Below are positions 39,742 to 48,413 of a stretch of 64,000 nt of DNA, piece by piece (the first letter of the stretch is position 1; the number at the start of each line of letters is the position of its first letter). Under the pieces are notes generated by a model, which saw only the letters and a program-made list of their open reading frames with translations, searched no databases and was not told the origin of the DNA. The stretch is from Candidatus Sodalis pierantonius str. SOPE (lineage in GTDB: Bacteria; Pseudomonadota; Gammaproteobacteria; Enterobacterales; Enterobacteriaceae). The position numbers and the translations under genes were made by a program. The DNA lies in NCBI RefSeq assembly GCF_000517405.1, contig NZ_CP006568.1, positions 2,356,001 through 2,420,000 of the forward strand. Reading direction: 5' to 3'.

Positions 39742-40503
39742 TTAGCGCGCGAGCCAGCCGCCGTCGACCGCCAGGGTGTAGCCGTTAACATAATCCGACG
39801 CCGCCGACGCCAGGAATACCGCCGGCCCTATCAAATCGTCGTGCAAGCCCCAGCGACCAGCAAGGATGCGCTCCAGAATCGCTTGGCTTCTGGCTTCATC
39901 CTCACGCAGTTGCTGGGTATTATTGGTGGCCATATACCCTGGCGCCAGCGCGTTGACATTAATGCCGTGTTGCGCCCATTCATTGGCCAGAAGGCGGGTA
40001 ATCCCCATCACGGCGCTTTTTGACGCCGTATAAGAGGGAACGCGTATGCCGCCTTGATAGGAGAGCATTGAGGCGATATTGATGATTTTGCCACCGCGGC
40101 CCTGCTGAATAAATTGTCGGGCCGCCGCCAGGGCAATAAAAAACAGCGACTTGATATTGAGATTCATCACATCATCCCAATTTTTTTCGCTGAATTCGAT
40201 GGCATCCTGGCGGCGAATAATGCCGGCATTGTTGACCAGAATATCGATATGGCCGAAGGCCGCCACCGCCTGAGCGATAACCCCCGGGATGACCGCGGTA
40301 TCGCTCAGATCGGCTTTGATGGATAGAAAGCGACGGCCGCGTGTCTCCACCTGCCGTAGTGTCTCGTCAGGCTCAACGATATTGACGCCGACGATATCAC
40401 AGCCGGCCTCCGCCAACCCGATGGCCATGCCCTGGCCCAGTCCGGTATCACAACCGGTAATGACCGCGACTTTTCCCTGTAATGCAAAACGTTCCAAGAT
40501 CAT
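39742..40503 (-). CDS. kduD: 2-dehydro-3-deoxy-D-gluconate 5-dehydrogenase
   Basis: 253 residues, the usual length. A classical SDR with TGCDTGLG cofactor loop, NNAG, Ser in INIASMLSY, and YTASK catalytic pair. It acts in breakdown of pectin and hyaluronate derived hexuronates, after KduI. Here kduI beside it is only a remnant, so the pathway is broken in this window. The protein itself is intact. Confidence 0.93.
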   Translation of the reverse strand: MILERFALQGKVAVITGCDTGLGQGMAIGLAEAGCDIVGVNIVEPDETLRQVETRGRRFLSIKADLSDTAVIPGVIAQAVAAFGHIDILVNNAGIIRRQDAIEFSEKNWDDVMNLNIKSLFFIALAAARQFIQQGRGGKIINIASMLSYQGGIRVPSYTASKSAVMGITRLLANEWAQHGINVNALAPGYMATNNTQQLREDEARSQAILERILAGRWGLHDDLIGPAVFLASAASDYVNGYTLAVDGGWLAR

Positions 40504-40579
40504 AATGCCACCTTAGTGTACGCGGCCGAGCAGGCCGCCGGTATTAACGTATCTGCAGCCGGGCCGGCCGCAGGGGGAA

Positions 40580-40896
40580 TTAGCGCAATTCGCTGACCAA
40601 GAGGTGATCCATATCGTCAAACACCTGGTTTTCGCCGACCATTCCCCAAATAAAGGTATAATTTTTGGTGCCGACGCCGGCGTGGATAGACCAACTGGGT
40701 GAAATCACCGCCTGCTGGTTGCGCACGATCAAATGGCGGGTTTCCTGCGGCTGGCCCATCATATGGAACACCGCCGTCTCGGGGTCCATTGTAGTAGAAC
40801 AGCGCCGGTTGCCCCGCGTTAATGCTCTCAAAGCGGATATCCCGCGCGCCTTGGCCGACATACAGCGCTTCTTCATGCCCGATTTCATAACGGGTA
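40580..40896 (-). pseudogene. kduI: KduI (4-deoxy-L-threo-5-hexosulose-uronate isomerase) remnant
   Basis: Two blocks of KduI are present. An internal part (RYEIGHEEALYVGQGARDI, AGQPALFYYN) is directly followed by the C-terminal part (MDPETAVFHMMGQPQETRH, AVISPSWSIHAGVGTKNYTF, ending at 40580). About 90-100 residues between FYYN and the MDPE block are deleted, leaving a frameshift. The N-terminus is cut at 40896 by IS903-like copy 5 and does not reappear on its far side. Half of the metal ligands are lost. Confidence 0.88.
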
Positions 40897-41940
40897 GGCT
40901 TTGTTGAATAAATCGAACTTTTAGGTGACTGGCGGCTCTGAATCACTACATTCGTTTCAACATCAGGTCCCCATGGCAAAGCAAAAGTTTAAAATCACCA
41001 ACTGGCCCGCATACAACAATGCGCTCAGGCAGCGGGGGGACATGACAGTATGGCTAGATGAGTCAGCCATTGCTGCATGGACTGAGAGTACACCCCCTGA
41101 ACATCGTGGCCGGCCGCTTCACTACACCGATATGGCCATTACCACGGTTCTGATGATAAAGCGCGTGTTTAACCTTTCGCTCCGGGCGTTACAGGGTTTC
41201 GTTGACGCGATTTTTAAACTGATGGGGCTGTCGCTGCGCTGCCCAGATTACTCTCTGGTCAGCCGGCGAGCAAAAACCGTCGACATCAGCATAAAAACGC
41301 CAACCCGCGGCGAAATCTCACACCTGGTCATCGATGGCACCGGCCTGAAAATCTTCGGCGAAGGCGAATGGAAAGTCAGGCAGCATGGGGCTGAGAGGCG
41401 CAGAGTATGGCGCAAGCTTCATCTGGCAGTAGATAGCGCGACACATGAAATTATCTGTGCCGATTTATCGCTAAGCGGTACGACAGATGCGCAGGCGCTG
41501 CCCGGGCTGATTAACCAAACCCACCGGAAAATCAGGGAAGCGTCGGCTGACAGTGCTTACGATACGCGTTACTGTCATGATGCTCTGCTGAGGAAAAAAA
41601 TAAAGCCGCTTATCCCACCGCGAAGTGGTGCGCAATATTGGCCAGCTCGATACCATGAGCGTAACCATGCGGTGGCAAATCAGCATCTGAGCGGCAATAA
41701 CGATACCTGGAAAAAGAAAGTAGGTTATCACCGGCGTTCACTGGCTGAAACGGCCATGTTCCGGTTTAAAACACTTCTGGGTGGTCATCTGAGTCTGCAT
41801 GACTATGACGCGCAGGTAGGTGAGGCTATGGCAATGGTCAAAGCGCTTAATCGGATCACGTTGTTAGGAATGCCAAACAGCGTCCGCATCATGTAACAAT
41901 CGCCCTGATAGGGAGGAAGTCGTCACAAATTTCGGATTTA
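40897..41940 (+). mobile_element. IS903-like element, copy 5, right end cut by IS256 copy C
   Basis: The left repeat begins at 40897 inside kduI. The right end stops at 41940 after TTTCGGATTTA, 12 bases short, where the IS256 right end (GACCCTGTACAC) begins. One extra A near 40941 lies before the transposase gene. The missing repeat prevents autonomous movement. Confidence 0.93.
40973..41896 (+). CDS. IS903-like transposase, intact
   Basis: 307 residues starting MAKQKFKITNW; the frame is also open upstream to 40925 because of the extra base in the leader. DDE residues in VIDGTGLK, ADSAYDT and LAETAMFRFK are kept. One substitution (GDMTVW for GDLTVW) separates it from the other copies. Confidence 0.94.
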   Translation: MAKQKFKITNWPAYNNALRQRGDMTVWLDESAIAAWTESTPPEHRGRPLHYTDMAITTVLMIKRVFNLSLRALQGFVDAIFKLMGLSLRCPDYSLVSRRAKTVDISIKTPTRGEISHLVIDGTGLKIFGEGEWKVRQHGAERRRVWRKLHLAVDSATHEIICADLSLSGTTDAQALPGLINQTHRKIREASADSAYDTRYCHDALLRKKIKPLIPPRSGAQYWPARYHERNHAVANQHLSGNNDTWKKKVGYHRRSLAETAMFRFKTLLGGHLSLHDYDAQVGEAMAMVKALNRITLLGMPNSVRIM

Positions 41941-43255
41941 GACCCTGTACACGATTCTGTGTAAATGCCTTTTCTCAGAAGTGACCGTCCAGGCGGTCAC
42001 CGAACTCGATAATAAAGCGGCTCATTGCCATGCGCCAGTCCCTCAAAGGCATTGTCCATTTCTGTGAGGCCGCCTGTATCGCCAGCCACACCACCTTTTT
42101 CACTGCGTCGTCGGTCGGGAACACCTTGCGCTTTTTGATGGCATGCCGGATCACGCTGTTTAACGACTCGATGGCGTTGGTCGTGTAGATCACCTTGCGG
42201 ATGTCCGTTGGGTAGGCAAAGAACGTGGCCAGATTGGCCCAGTTTGCCTGCCAGCTTCGACTTATTTGCGGGTAGCGGATGTCCCAGGCACTGGAGAACG
42301 CTTCCAGCGCCTGCAAGCCGGCTTCTTCCGTAGGGGCCTGATAGATAGCTTTCAGGTCGCGGGTGACGGCCTTGTAGTCCTTCCAGGAGACGAACCGCAG
42401 GCTGTTGCGCACCATATGCACGATACACAGCTGGAGCCGCGCCTCCGGATACACCGCGTTAATAGCGTCAGGGAAACCTTTCAGCCCGTCTACGCAGGCG
42501 ATAAGGATATCGTTCAGGCCGCGGTTTTTCAGCTCTGTCAGCACGTTCAGCCAGAACTTTGCGCCTTCATTTTCGGCCAGCCACATACCTAGCAACTCTT
42601 TCTGGCCTTCGATGTTGATGCCCAGCGCCAGGAACACAGATTTGTTGATGATGCGGCTGTCCTGCCGGACTTTTAGAACGATACAGTCAAGATAAACAAT
42701 GGGATAGACTGCATCCAGAGGCCGGTTTTGCCATTCGACAACCTGCTCCATGACCGCATCGGTGACCTTTGAGACCAGCGCCGGCGAGACATCGGCGTCA
42801 TACAGCTCTTTGAACGCGGCGGCGATCTCGCGGGTGGTCATCCCTTTGGCATACAACGATAAAATCTGGTTATCCATCCCGGTAATCCGGGTCTGGTTCT
42901 TCTTCACCAGTTGCGGTTCAAAGGAACCGTCACGATCGCACGGAGTACGCAGCGCCAGCGGGCCATCGCCAGTGGTAACGGTTTTTGTGGAATAGCCGTT
43001 GCGGGCGTTGGTCTCCAGTTTAGGCTGATTTTTATCGTAGCCGAGGTGATGGGTCATTTCGGCATTGAGAGCTGCTTCGACGCTGATTTTTTTCAGCAGC
43101 CGATCGAAGTGACTGAGATCTTCAGGGGTTTTGAGATTTTTGGCCAGTTCGTTAGCCAGAGCCTGCAACTGTTTTTCGTCCATAAATTAACCTGTTTTTG
43201 ATGTTGGATTGAACATATCAAAATCAGGCAAATACACAAATTTCTAAACAGGCTC
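41941..43255 (-). mobile_element. IS256-family element, copy C, complete
   Basis: 1315 bp with both ends (GACCCTGTACACGATTCTGTG and complement of GAGCCTGTTTAGAAATTTGTG). Left neighbour is IS903-like copy 5; right neighbour is prophage dam. No 8-bp duplication (CGGATTTA against CCCCTTCC), so the two flanks were not originally adjacent. Confidence 0.95.
41975..43183 (-). CDS. IS256-family transposase (copy C), intact
   Basis: 402 residues, the reference copy in this window. Catalytic residues in YLDCIVLK, CVDGLKGFP and NAIESLNS. It differs from others at a few residues (PKLETNAR for PKPGTNAR, CDRDG for RDRDG). The frame is complete and both element ends are present, so this copy could be active. 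Confidence 0.95.
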   Translation of the reverse strand: MDEKQLQALANELAKNLKTPEDLSHFDRLLKKISVEAALNAEMTHHLGYDKNQPKLETNARNGYSTKTVTTGDGPLALRTPCDRDGSFEPQLVKKNQTRITGMDNQILSLYAKGMTTREIAAAFKELYDADVSPALVSKVTDAVMEQVVEWQNRPLDAVYPIVYLDCIVLKVRQDSRIINKSVFLALGINIEGQKELLGMWLAENEGAKFWLNVLTELKNRGLNDILIACVDGLKGFPDAINAVYPEARLQLCIVHMVRNSLRFVSWKDYKAVTRDLKAIYQAPTEEAGLQALEAFSSAWDIRYPQISRSWQANWANLATFFAYPTDIRKVIYTTNAIESLNSVIRHAIKKRKVFPTDDAVKKVVWLAIQAASQKWTMPLRDWRMAMSRFIIEFGDRLDGHF

Positions 43256-44074
43256 CCCCTTCCTGCCGGCTGCCTGGTTGAACCGTTTGTGGGTGGTGCC
43301 ACGGTTTTCCTCGATACCGACTATCACCGCTATGTGCTGGCGGACATTAACCCGGACCTTATCAATTTCTACCAAACGGTCGTTGATAGCCCGGAAAGCG
43401 TCATGAAAGTGGCGCGTCAACTGTTCAAACACAGTAACAACTCATTTGAGTATGACTATCACCGCATCATATTTAATCAAAGTTCCGTGGGCAATGTAAA
43501 TAGGGCTGCCCTGTTTCTTTACCTGAACCGTCATTGCTACAACGGCCTGTGCCGCTACAACCTGCGGGGCGAATTTAACGTACCGTATGGACATTACAAG
43601 AAGCCCTATTTCCCCGAGGCGGAAATCCGTCTGTTCGCCGAAAAGGCGCGCTATACCCATGCCCGGTTTGTCTACCTGCCCTTTGAGGAAACATTGGCGT
43701 TTCATGTAGATGAACACTGCGTTGTTTATGCCGATCCGCCTTATTTCCCGCCTGAAGACAAAGACGGCTTCACCGGTTATTACATCGAGCCGTTTCGTGA
43801 CGAAGAACATCAGGCGCTGGCCGATGCCCTGATTGAAACGCACCGGCGCCGGGGTGTACCTGTGGTGCTCTTGGGCAGGAATGTTCCAAAGACCCACGCC
43901 GCCTATCGGGACTTTACGTTTCACTACACGCACACCCATTACAGCATCGCCGCCAAGGGGGCCAGTCGGGGTAAAGCCGGGGAAGTGATAGCCACGTTGC
44001 CGGTGCGGCAGTCTCGGCCGTCGACCTCCGAAGCGGATGGTTTCCTTACGGATGAGTGGCTGGAGTTTGTCTGA
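43256..44074 (+). pseudogene. Prophage D12-class DNA adenine methylase, N-terminus lost
   Basis: The frame is open from the IS256 border and begins LPAGCLVEPFVGGATVFL, the second conserved block of Dam methylases. The first block (FLKWAGGK, which binds S-adenosylmethionine) is missing. The catalytic DPPY motif is present (VYADPPYFPP). P2-like phages such as Fels-2 carry dam beside the gpA gene, as here. The first start codon is GTG 43289. Without the N-terminal block it is unlikely to bind cofactor. Confidence 0.88.
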
Positions 44075-44075
44075 T

Positions 44076-45962
44076 ATGCCGCAGTCCAGCGTCGTCTACC
44101 CTTGGAACAACAAGCCCCTGCTGCCGATTAAGCGGGGTATTCCGACCCATGAGGAAATGCGCCTTGCCGAGCTTCGCCGCAAGGAGTTTCTCCAGGCGAG
44201 AAGGCGGGTTGACGACCAGCTGGAAACGGTCAGTTCAAGTATTTACTGGCGCTTCGACCAGCGCGAAAAGCAAAAGGGCTTTGACAGCGCCCGCCGCTGG
44301 TTAACTGAGTCCGTGGTTAAGGTGATGTTACCGCGCATTGCGCGAGTGAACTCCGGTTATTGCTTGAATGAAATAGCAGATGACGATTTCTGTGCACTGT
44401 TTGGCGATCGCGCAACCCAATCCCCCCAGCATAATGGCGTGGTGGCCTTTTTGCGCCTGCGCACCTAGCATCAGCGCCTGCCCGACCTGGACAGTCAGGC
44501 GCTTAAGTCCCTGGCGAACGCCGCCGCCCATGTTGCCGCCACGGAAGTGGCCCGCCTGACCCACGCGCTGGGCGATAAAAGCGAATGGCGCATCGTCTAT
44601 GACCACTATCACCATCTCGCCCGGATCACCCGCCTGCTGGGCGTACAGCCGCCGCTCTGGAACAAGCTGGAAAAATGTTTTGTTCCCTTTGATGCCCAAC
44701 CGGCCATCAAGCGAATGTGTGATGCGCGATGGTGGTTGAACAGCCTGCGCCGTACCGCCAACCGCTGGCGTGAACATCTGGCTATCGCCATGGGGTATGT
44801 GCATAAGCACGCCTCCCCGAACGTCAGCACAACCGCCTTGCGTGACTGGCACGAGCAGCGTCGCCATACCAACGAGTGGCGAAAATGCATGGAGCTGGAA
44901 GACGAAGAGGGTAACCGTATCAGCCTGATGGATGGCTATGCCGCCAGTCAGGCCAATCCAGCCATCCGACGGACTGAACTGATGGTGCGTATAAGGGGTC
45001 ATGAAGATATCGCCAATGAACAGGGCTATATTGGCGCATTTGTCACTGTTACCGCCCCCTCAAGCCATCACGCCACGCTGGAAAATGGGCGCGTTAACCG
45101 TAAATGGAACGGGGCCAGCCCGGCAGACACCCAGCGCTACCTTAATGGCGTCTGGGCCTGCGCCCGCGCTAAATGCCATCGCCAGAAGCTGCGCTTTTTT
45201 GGTATGCGCGTCGCCGAGCCACATCATGACGGCACACCGCACAGCCATTTACTGGTATTTGCCCGCCCGGAAGACATGCCCCGCATCCTGGAAATCCTGC
45301 GCGACTATGCCATGGCGGCAGACTGCGAGGAATTACGCAGCGCCGTCGTGGCAAACGCCCGGTTTGATGCCAAAGCCATTGACCCGGAAAAAGGCAGCGC
45401 CACCGGGTACGTTGCCAAATACATCTCGAAAAACATCGACGGCTACGCCCTGGACGGTGAAACCGACGACGAAAGTGGCAGACCGCTAAAGGAAAGCGCG
45501 CAGCGCGCCACCGCCTGGGCTTCACGCTGGGGCATTCGTCAATTTCAGTTTATTGGCTGCACTCCCGTCACCGTCTGGCGGGAGCTGCGCCGCCTGAATG
45601 ACAGCGAAACCGCGCACGGCCTGAGTGTGGAATTTGCCGCCTGCCACGTTGCAGCCAACTCCCCCGACTGGGCCGGGTATGTCAATGCCCAGGGCGGGCC
45701 ACTGGTCAAGCGTGATGATCTGGCGGTGCGCACCTGGTACCAGCCCGTCGAGGTACTCAATCAGTACGGCGAGGAAATGCTCAGTATTCGCGGCCTGTTC
45801 GATACGGTCGTTGGTGGGGGCTCGCCGATCCTGACCCGGTTGAAGCAGTGGAAGATTGTGCCGAAGTTGGCCGTTGACGTTAGCAACGCGGACGCGTTGC
45901 CTCGGAGGGGATACGCGCAGGCTGGCAGGCGTTGTGCGCCTACTTTGCCGACTTTTCCCTGA
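44076..45962 (+). pseudogene. P2 gpA-like replication initiation endonuclease, amber codon and fused tail
   Basis: Rolling-circle HUH endonuclease. The HUH motif is PHHDGTPHSHLLVF (about 45235) and the active Tyr pair is in ATGYVAKYISK (about 45410). The start MPQSSVVYPWNNKPLL is 2 bases after dam. An in-frame TAG at 44466-44468 interrupts after FLRLRT; the same frame continues (HQRLPDLDSQALKSLANAA) for 500 residues with no other lesion. The C-terminus ends near 45870 by fusion to tape-measure DNA, so the last codons to 45962 are read out of frame. About 150 or more C-terminal residues of gpA are missing. Confidence 0.9.
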
Positions 45963-46354
45963 GCGAAACCTTCGCGGGCATGATTGACGGCGTGGGCGAG
46001 CTGTTTACCGGTCTCTGGGCGTCAGTGAAAGCCACTTTCGCCCGCACCTGGAACACCATAGCGGAAACCCTCAATCATCTGCCCGGCGTTAACCTGTCCC
46101 TCTCCGCCCTGCCGGGGGATAACACCGCCGGCATCACCCCGTCAGGCCCCGCGCCGACGCGCCCTGCGAGCGGCCCGAAACTACTGACCGGCGGGCAGAC
46201 CAAAGGACTCAGCCCCGGCGGCCTGAGCCGTGAGATCACCAGCCATCAGCGCAGCGTCACGGATAACAGCCGCCACATTGGGCAGGTGCATATCCACACT
46301 ACGCAGGGCATGACGCCGGAGGGCTTACTGGAATGGCAGGAGATGCACGCATGA
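45884..46354 (+). pseudogene. Phage tail tape-measure protein, C-terminal fragment
   Basis: An open frame (first stop upstream at 45881) reads ASEGIRAGWQALCAYFADFS then TFAGMIDGVGELFTGLW, typical of the C-terminal region of tape-measure proteins of Mu/P2-like phages. It has a Pro/Gly-rich part and an end TTQGMTPEGLLEWQEMHA. It is joined directly to gpA, so most of the tape measure and the head, terminase and tail-tube genes are deleted. There is no good start codon. The next gene overlaps its stop by ATGA. Confidence 0.75.
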
Positions 46355-46692
46355 GCCGTTATCGTGATTTGCTGATCACCGACGGGGATTTCACCCTGAA
46401 CAGCGGCCACGAGCCGCAACGCTGCACCGACCGGGTGAGCATTACCCAGGACTGCGCCCATGCACTACTAGAAAGCGGCCTGTTAACCCGCCTGGTGGCA
46501 GAGCGTAGCCGGACCTTGCGCGCGGATCTGCTGATGCAGGTCACCCTGCTGCTGGAAGAGGACGAGCGCCTGATCCCCGGCACCGTGTTGGTCAGTGAAG
46601 AAACACCGAAACGGCTGTGGGTGACAGCGCAACCCTATGATTTTGATCGTATTGAGATGAGTCCTCGCTATGACGAACAAACCCGAGATTGA
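46351..46692 (+). CDS. Phage DUF2590-like tail-region protein
   Basis: 113 residues, start MSRYRDLLITDGDFTLNSG overlapping the preceding stop. It has the layout of the DUF2590 proteins of phages related to VHML/phiHAP-1 (short, mostly beta, similar to gpW-like baseplate units: ITQDCAHALLESGLL, LIPGTVLVSEETPKRLWVTA). Its role in the baseplate is inferred from the place before the J-like gene. Intact. Confidence 0.65.
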   Translation: MSRYRDLLITDGDFTLNSGHEPQRCTDRVSITQDCAHALLESGLLTRLVAERSRTLRADLLMQVTLLLEEDERLIPGTVLVSEETPKRLWVTAQPYDFDRIEMSPRYDEQTRD

Positions 46693-47854
46693 TTACGAGC
46701 AGGCGCTAAAGGACAGCGGCATGCCGACCACTGAAGAGGCCATTCATCAGGCGTTTGCCGAACAGGTGAGCGCTGCCGGGCTTATCACCAATACCTCGCG
46801 CATGTCGCCGTTCTGGCGGCTGATTCAGGCGACGGTCACCACTCCGGTGCTGTGGCTAAAAAACGCCCTGGTGTCGGTGGTGATGAAAAACATGTTTCTG
46901 ATGACCGCTGACGGGGCCTTTCTTGATGCGTTTGCCGCCGGCGTCAGCCTGTCCCGTAAACCCGCCACCGCCGCCCGTGGCGTGGTCAGGTTTTTCAAGG
47001 AAAACGCCGAAGCCGAGGTCACCGTTCCCGCTGGCACCGTTATCGAGACCGAACGCCTTAACGGCACGATTTATCGCCTGATGACCGAGGCCGTTCATAC
47101 CTTCGGCGCAGGAGCGGAAAGCGCCCTGGTCAACGTCAGCGCCGGGCAGACCGGCGGGGGCAGCAATCTGGCGCCGGGGTATTACCGCATTTTACCCCAC
47201 GCGGTGCCGGGGATTGCCCAGGTCACTACGGAAGAGGGCTGGTTGTTGACGCCGGGGGCGGATGCGGAATCAGATGACGAGCTGCGCGAGCGCTGCCGCA
47301 ATCAATATAACCTGGCCGGGAATTATCACACCGATGCGGTGTATCGCAGCATGATAGCCGCAGTGGCGGGGCTGAGCATTGACCGTATTTTCTTTGAGCA
47401 CGATGCGCCACGTGGGCCGGGCACCGCCAACGCCTATCTTTTACTGGATTCCGGTGTGGCGTCAGGGCCGTTTATTCAGGCGGTCAATGCGTACATCACC
47501 ACCCAGGGCCACCACGGACACGGCGATGATATGCGCTGCTTTGCCCTGCCGGATACCCGGCACGACCTCACTGTCACGCTGTTTGTGAAGAACAAGACCA
47601 ATTTTACCCTTGAGGCGCTGACCACGTTGACGACCGGCTGTGAAACCCTCATCCGCTGCGCGTTTCGTGAGAATGCAGCCTATGACGTGAAAAAGACCTG
47701 GCCTCATGCGCGCTTTTCGTTTTCCTCGCTGGCCCGTTCGCTGCATCAGACGTTTGGGACGCTGGATTCGGTCGCTTTCTCACTGTCGGATATTGTCAGC
47801 CAGCTTGACGTCCCGCGCCTGAAAACCCTGACGCTTGAGGTGAAGGATGCGTGA
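46670..47854 (+). CDS. Phage baseplate J-like protein
   Basis: 394 residues matching the baseplate wedge protein family of P2 gpJ/Mu gp47. The family core is visible: FLDAFAAGVSLSRKPATAA, EVTVPAGTVIET, VNVSAGQTGGGSNLAPG and the acidic ESDDELRERCRNQYN. It overlaps the previous gene by 23 bases and the next by 8 bases, as in an ancestral phage operon. Intact frame, but most partners are gone. Confidence 0.88.
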   Translation: MTNKPEIDYEQALKDSGMPTTEEAIHQAFAEQVSAAGLITNTSRMSPFWRLIQATVTTPVLWLKNALVSVVMKNMFLMTADGAFLDAFAAGVSLSRKPATAARGVVRFFKENAEAEVTVPAGTVIETERLNGTIYRLMTEAVHTFGAGAESALVNVSAGQTGGGSNLAPGYYRILPHAVPGIAQVTTEEGWLLTPGADAESDDELRERCRNQYNLAGNYHTDAVYRSMIAAVAGLSIDRIFFEHDAPRGPGTANAYLLLDSGVASGPFIQAVNAYITTQGHHGHGDDMRCFALPDTRHDLTVTLFVKNKTNFTLEALTTLTTGCETLIRCAFRENAAYDVKKTWPHARFSFSSLARSLHQTFGTLDSVAFSLSDIVSQLDVPRLKTLTLEVKDA

Positions 47855-48413
47855 TTTTGACAAACAATTGGACCAATTGCGTCTGCCGGTCTGGATGGAC
47901 AAGGGAGAGCCGGCGCGCCTGTTACGCGCCTGTCATGCTTTCTGGCGGTAGGTGTATGGCGCCCTCACCTGGCCGTTGCGCCAACTGGACACCACCACCT
48001 GCGCGGAGTCACTGCTTAACGTGCTGGCCTGGCAGCGCGATATTAGCCGTTTTGACGGCGAGCCGCTGGCCTTGTTTCGTCTGCGTGTGCGCTACGCCTT
48101 TGTCAATGCCCGTGACGCCGGCTCGGTAGCGGGCTTTATCGCCATCTTTGCGCGTCTGGGTATCGGCTATGTGGAAATAGTAGAGCGTCTGGACGGCCTG
48201 GATTGGGACGTGGTACAGGTGCGCCTCAGCGACGGCCAGCTAGCCGGCCATCCTGATTTGCTGCGCCAGATTATCCGGCAGTACGGGCGCACCTGCCGCC
48301 GTTACCAGTTTGAGGTGATAAACGGCACTGATCTGCATCTGCGCGCCGGTTGGGTCGGCGGTGATTACCAGTGCTACAGCGTCATGCTACCCCCATCGAG
48401 AGAGAAAACCTGA
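47847..48413 (+). pseudogene. Phage tail protein I-like (baseplate gpI/gp48), amber codon
   Basis: Start MRDFDKQLDQLRLPVWMDKG overlaps the J-like gene. An in-frame TAG at 47949-47951 interrupts after HAFWR; the same frame continues VYGALTWPLRQLD to the end at 48413 with no other lesion. Motif RLRVRYAFVNARDAGSVAGF is typical of tail protein I. A restart at GTG 47952 would lack about 35 residues. A Gln codon (CAG) would fit at the amber position. Confidence 0.85.
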
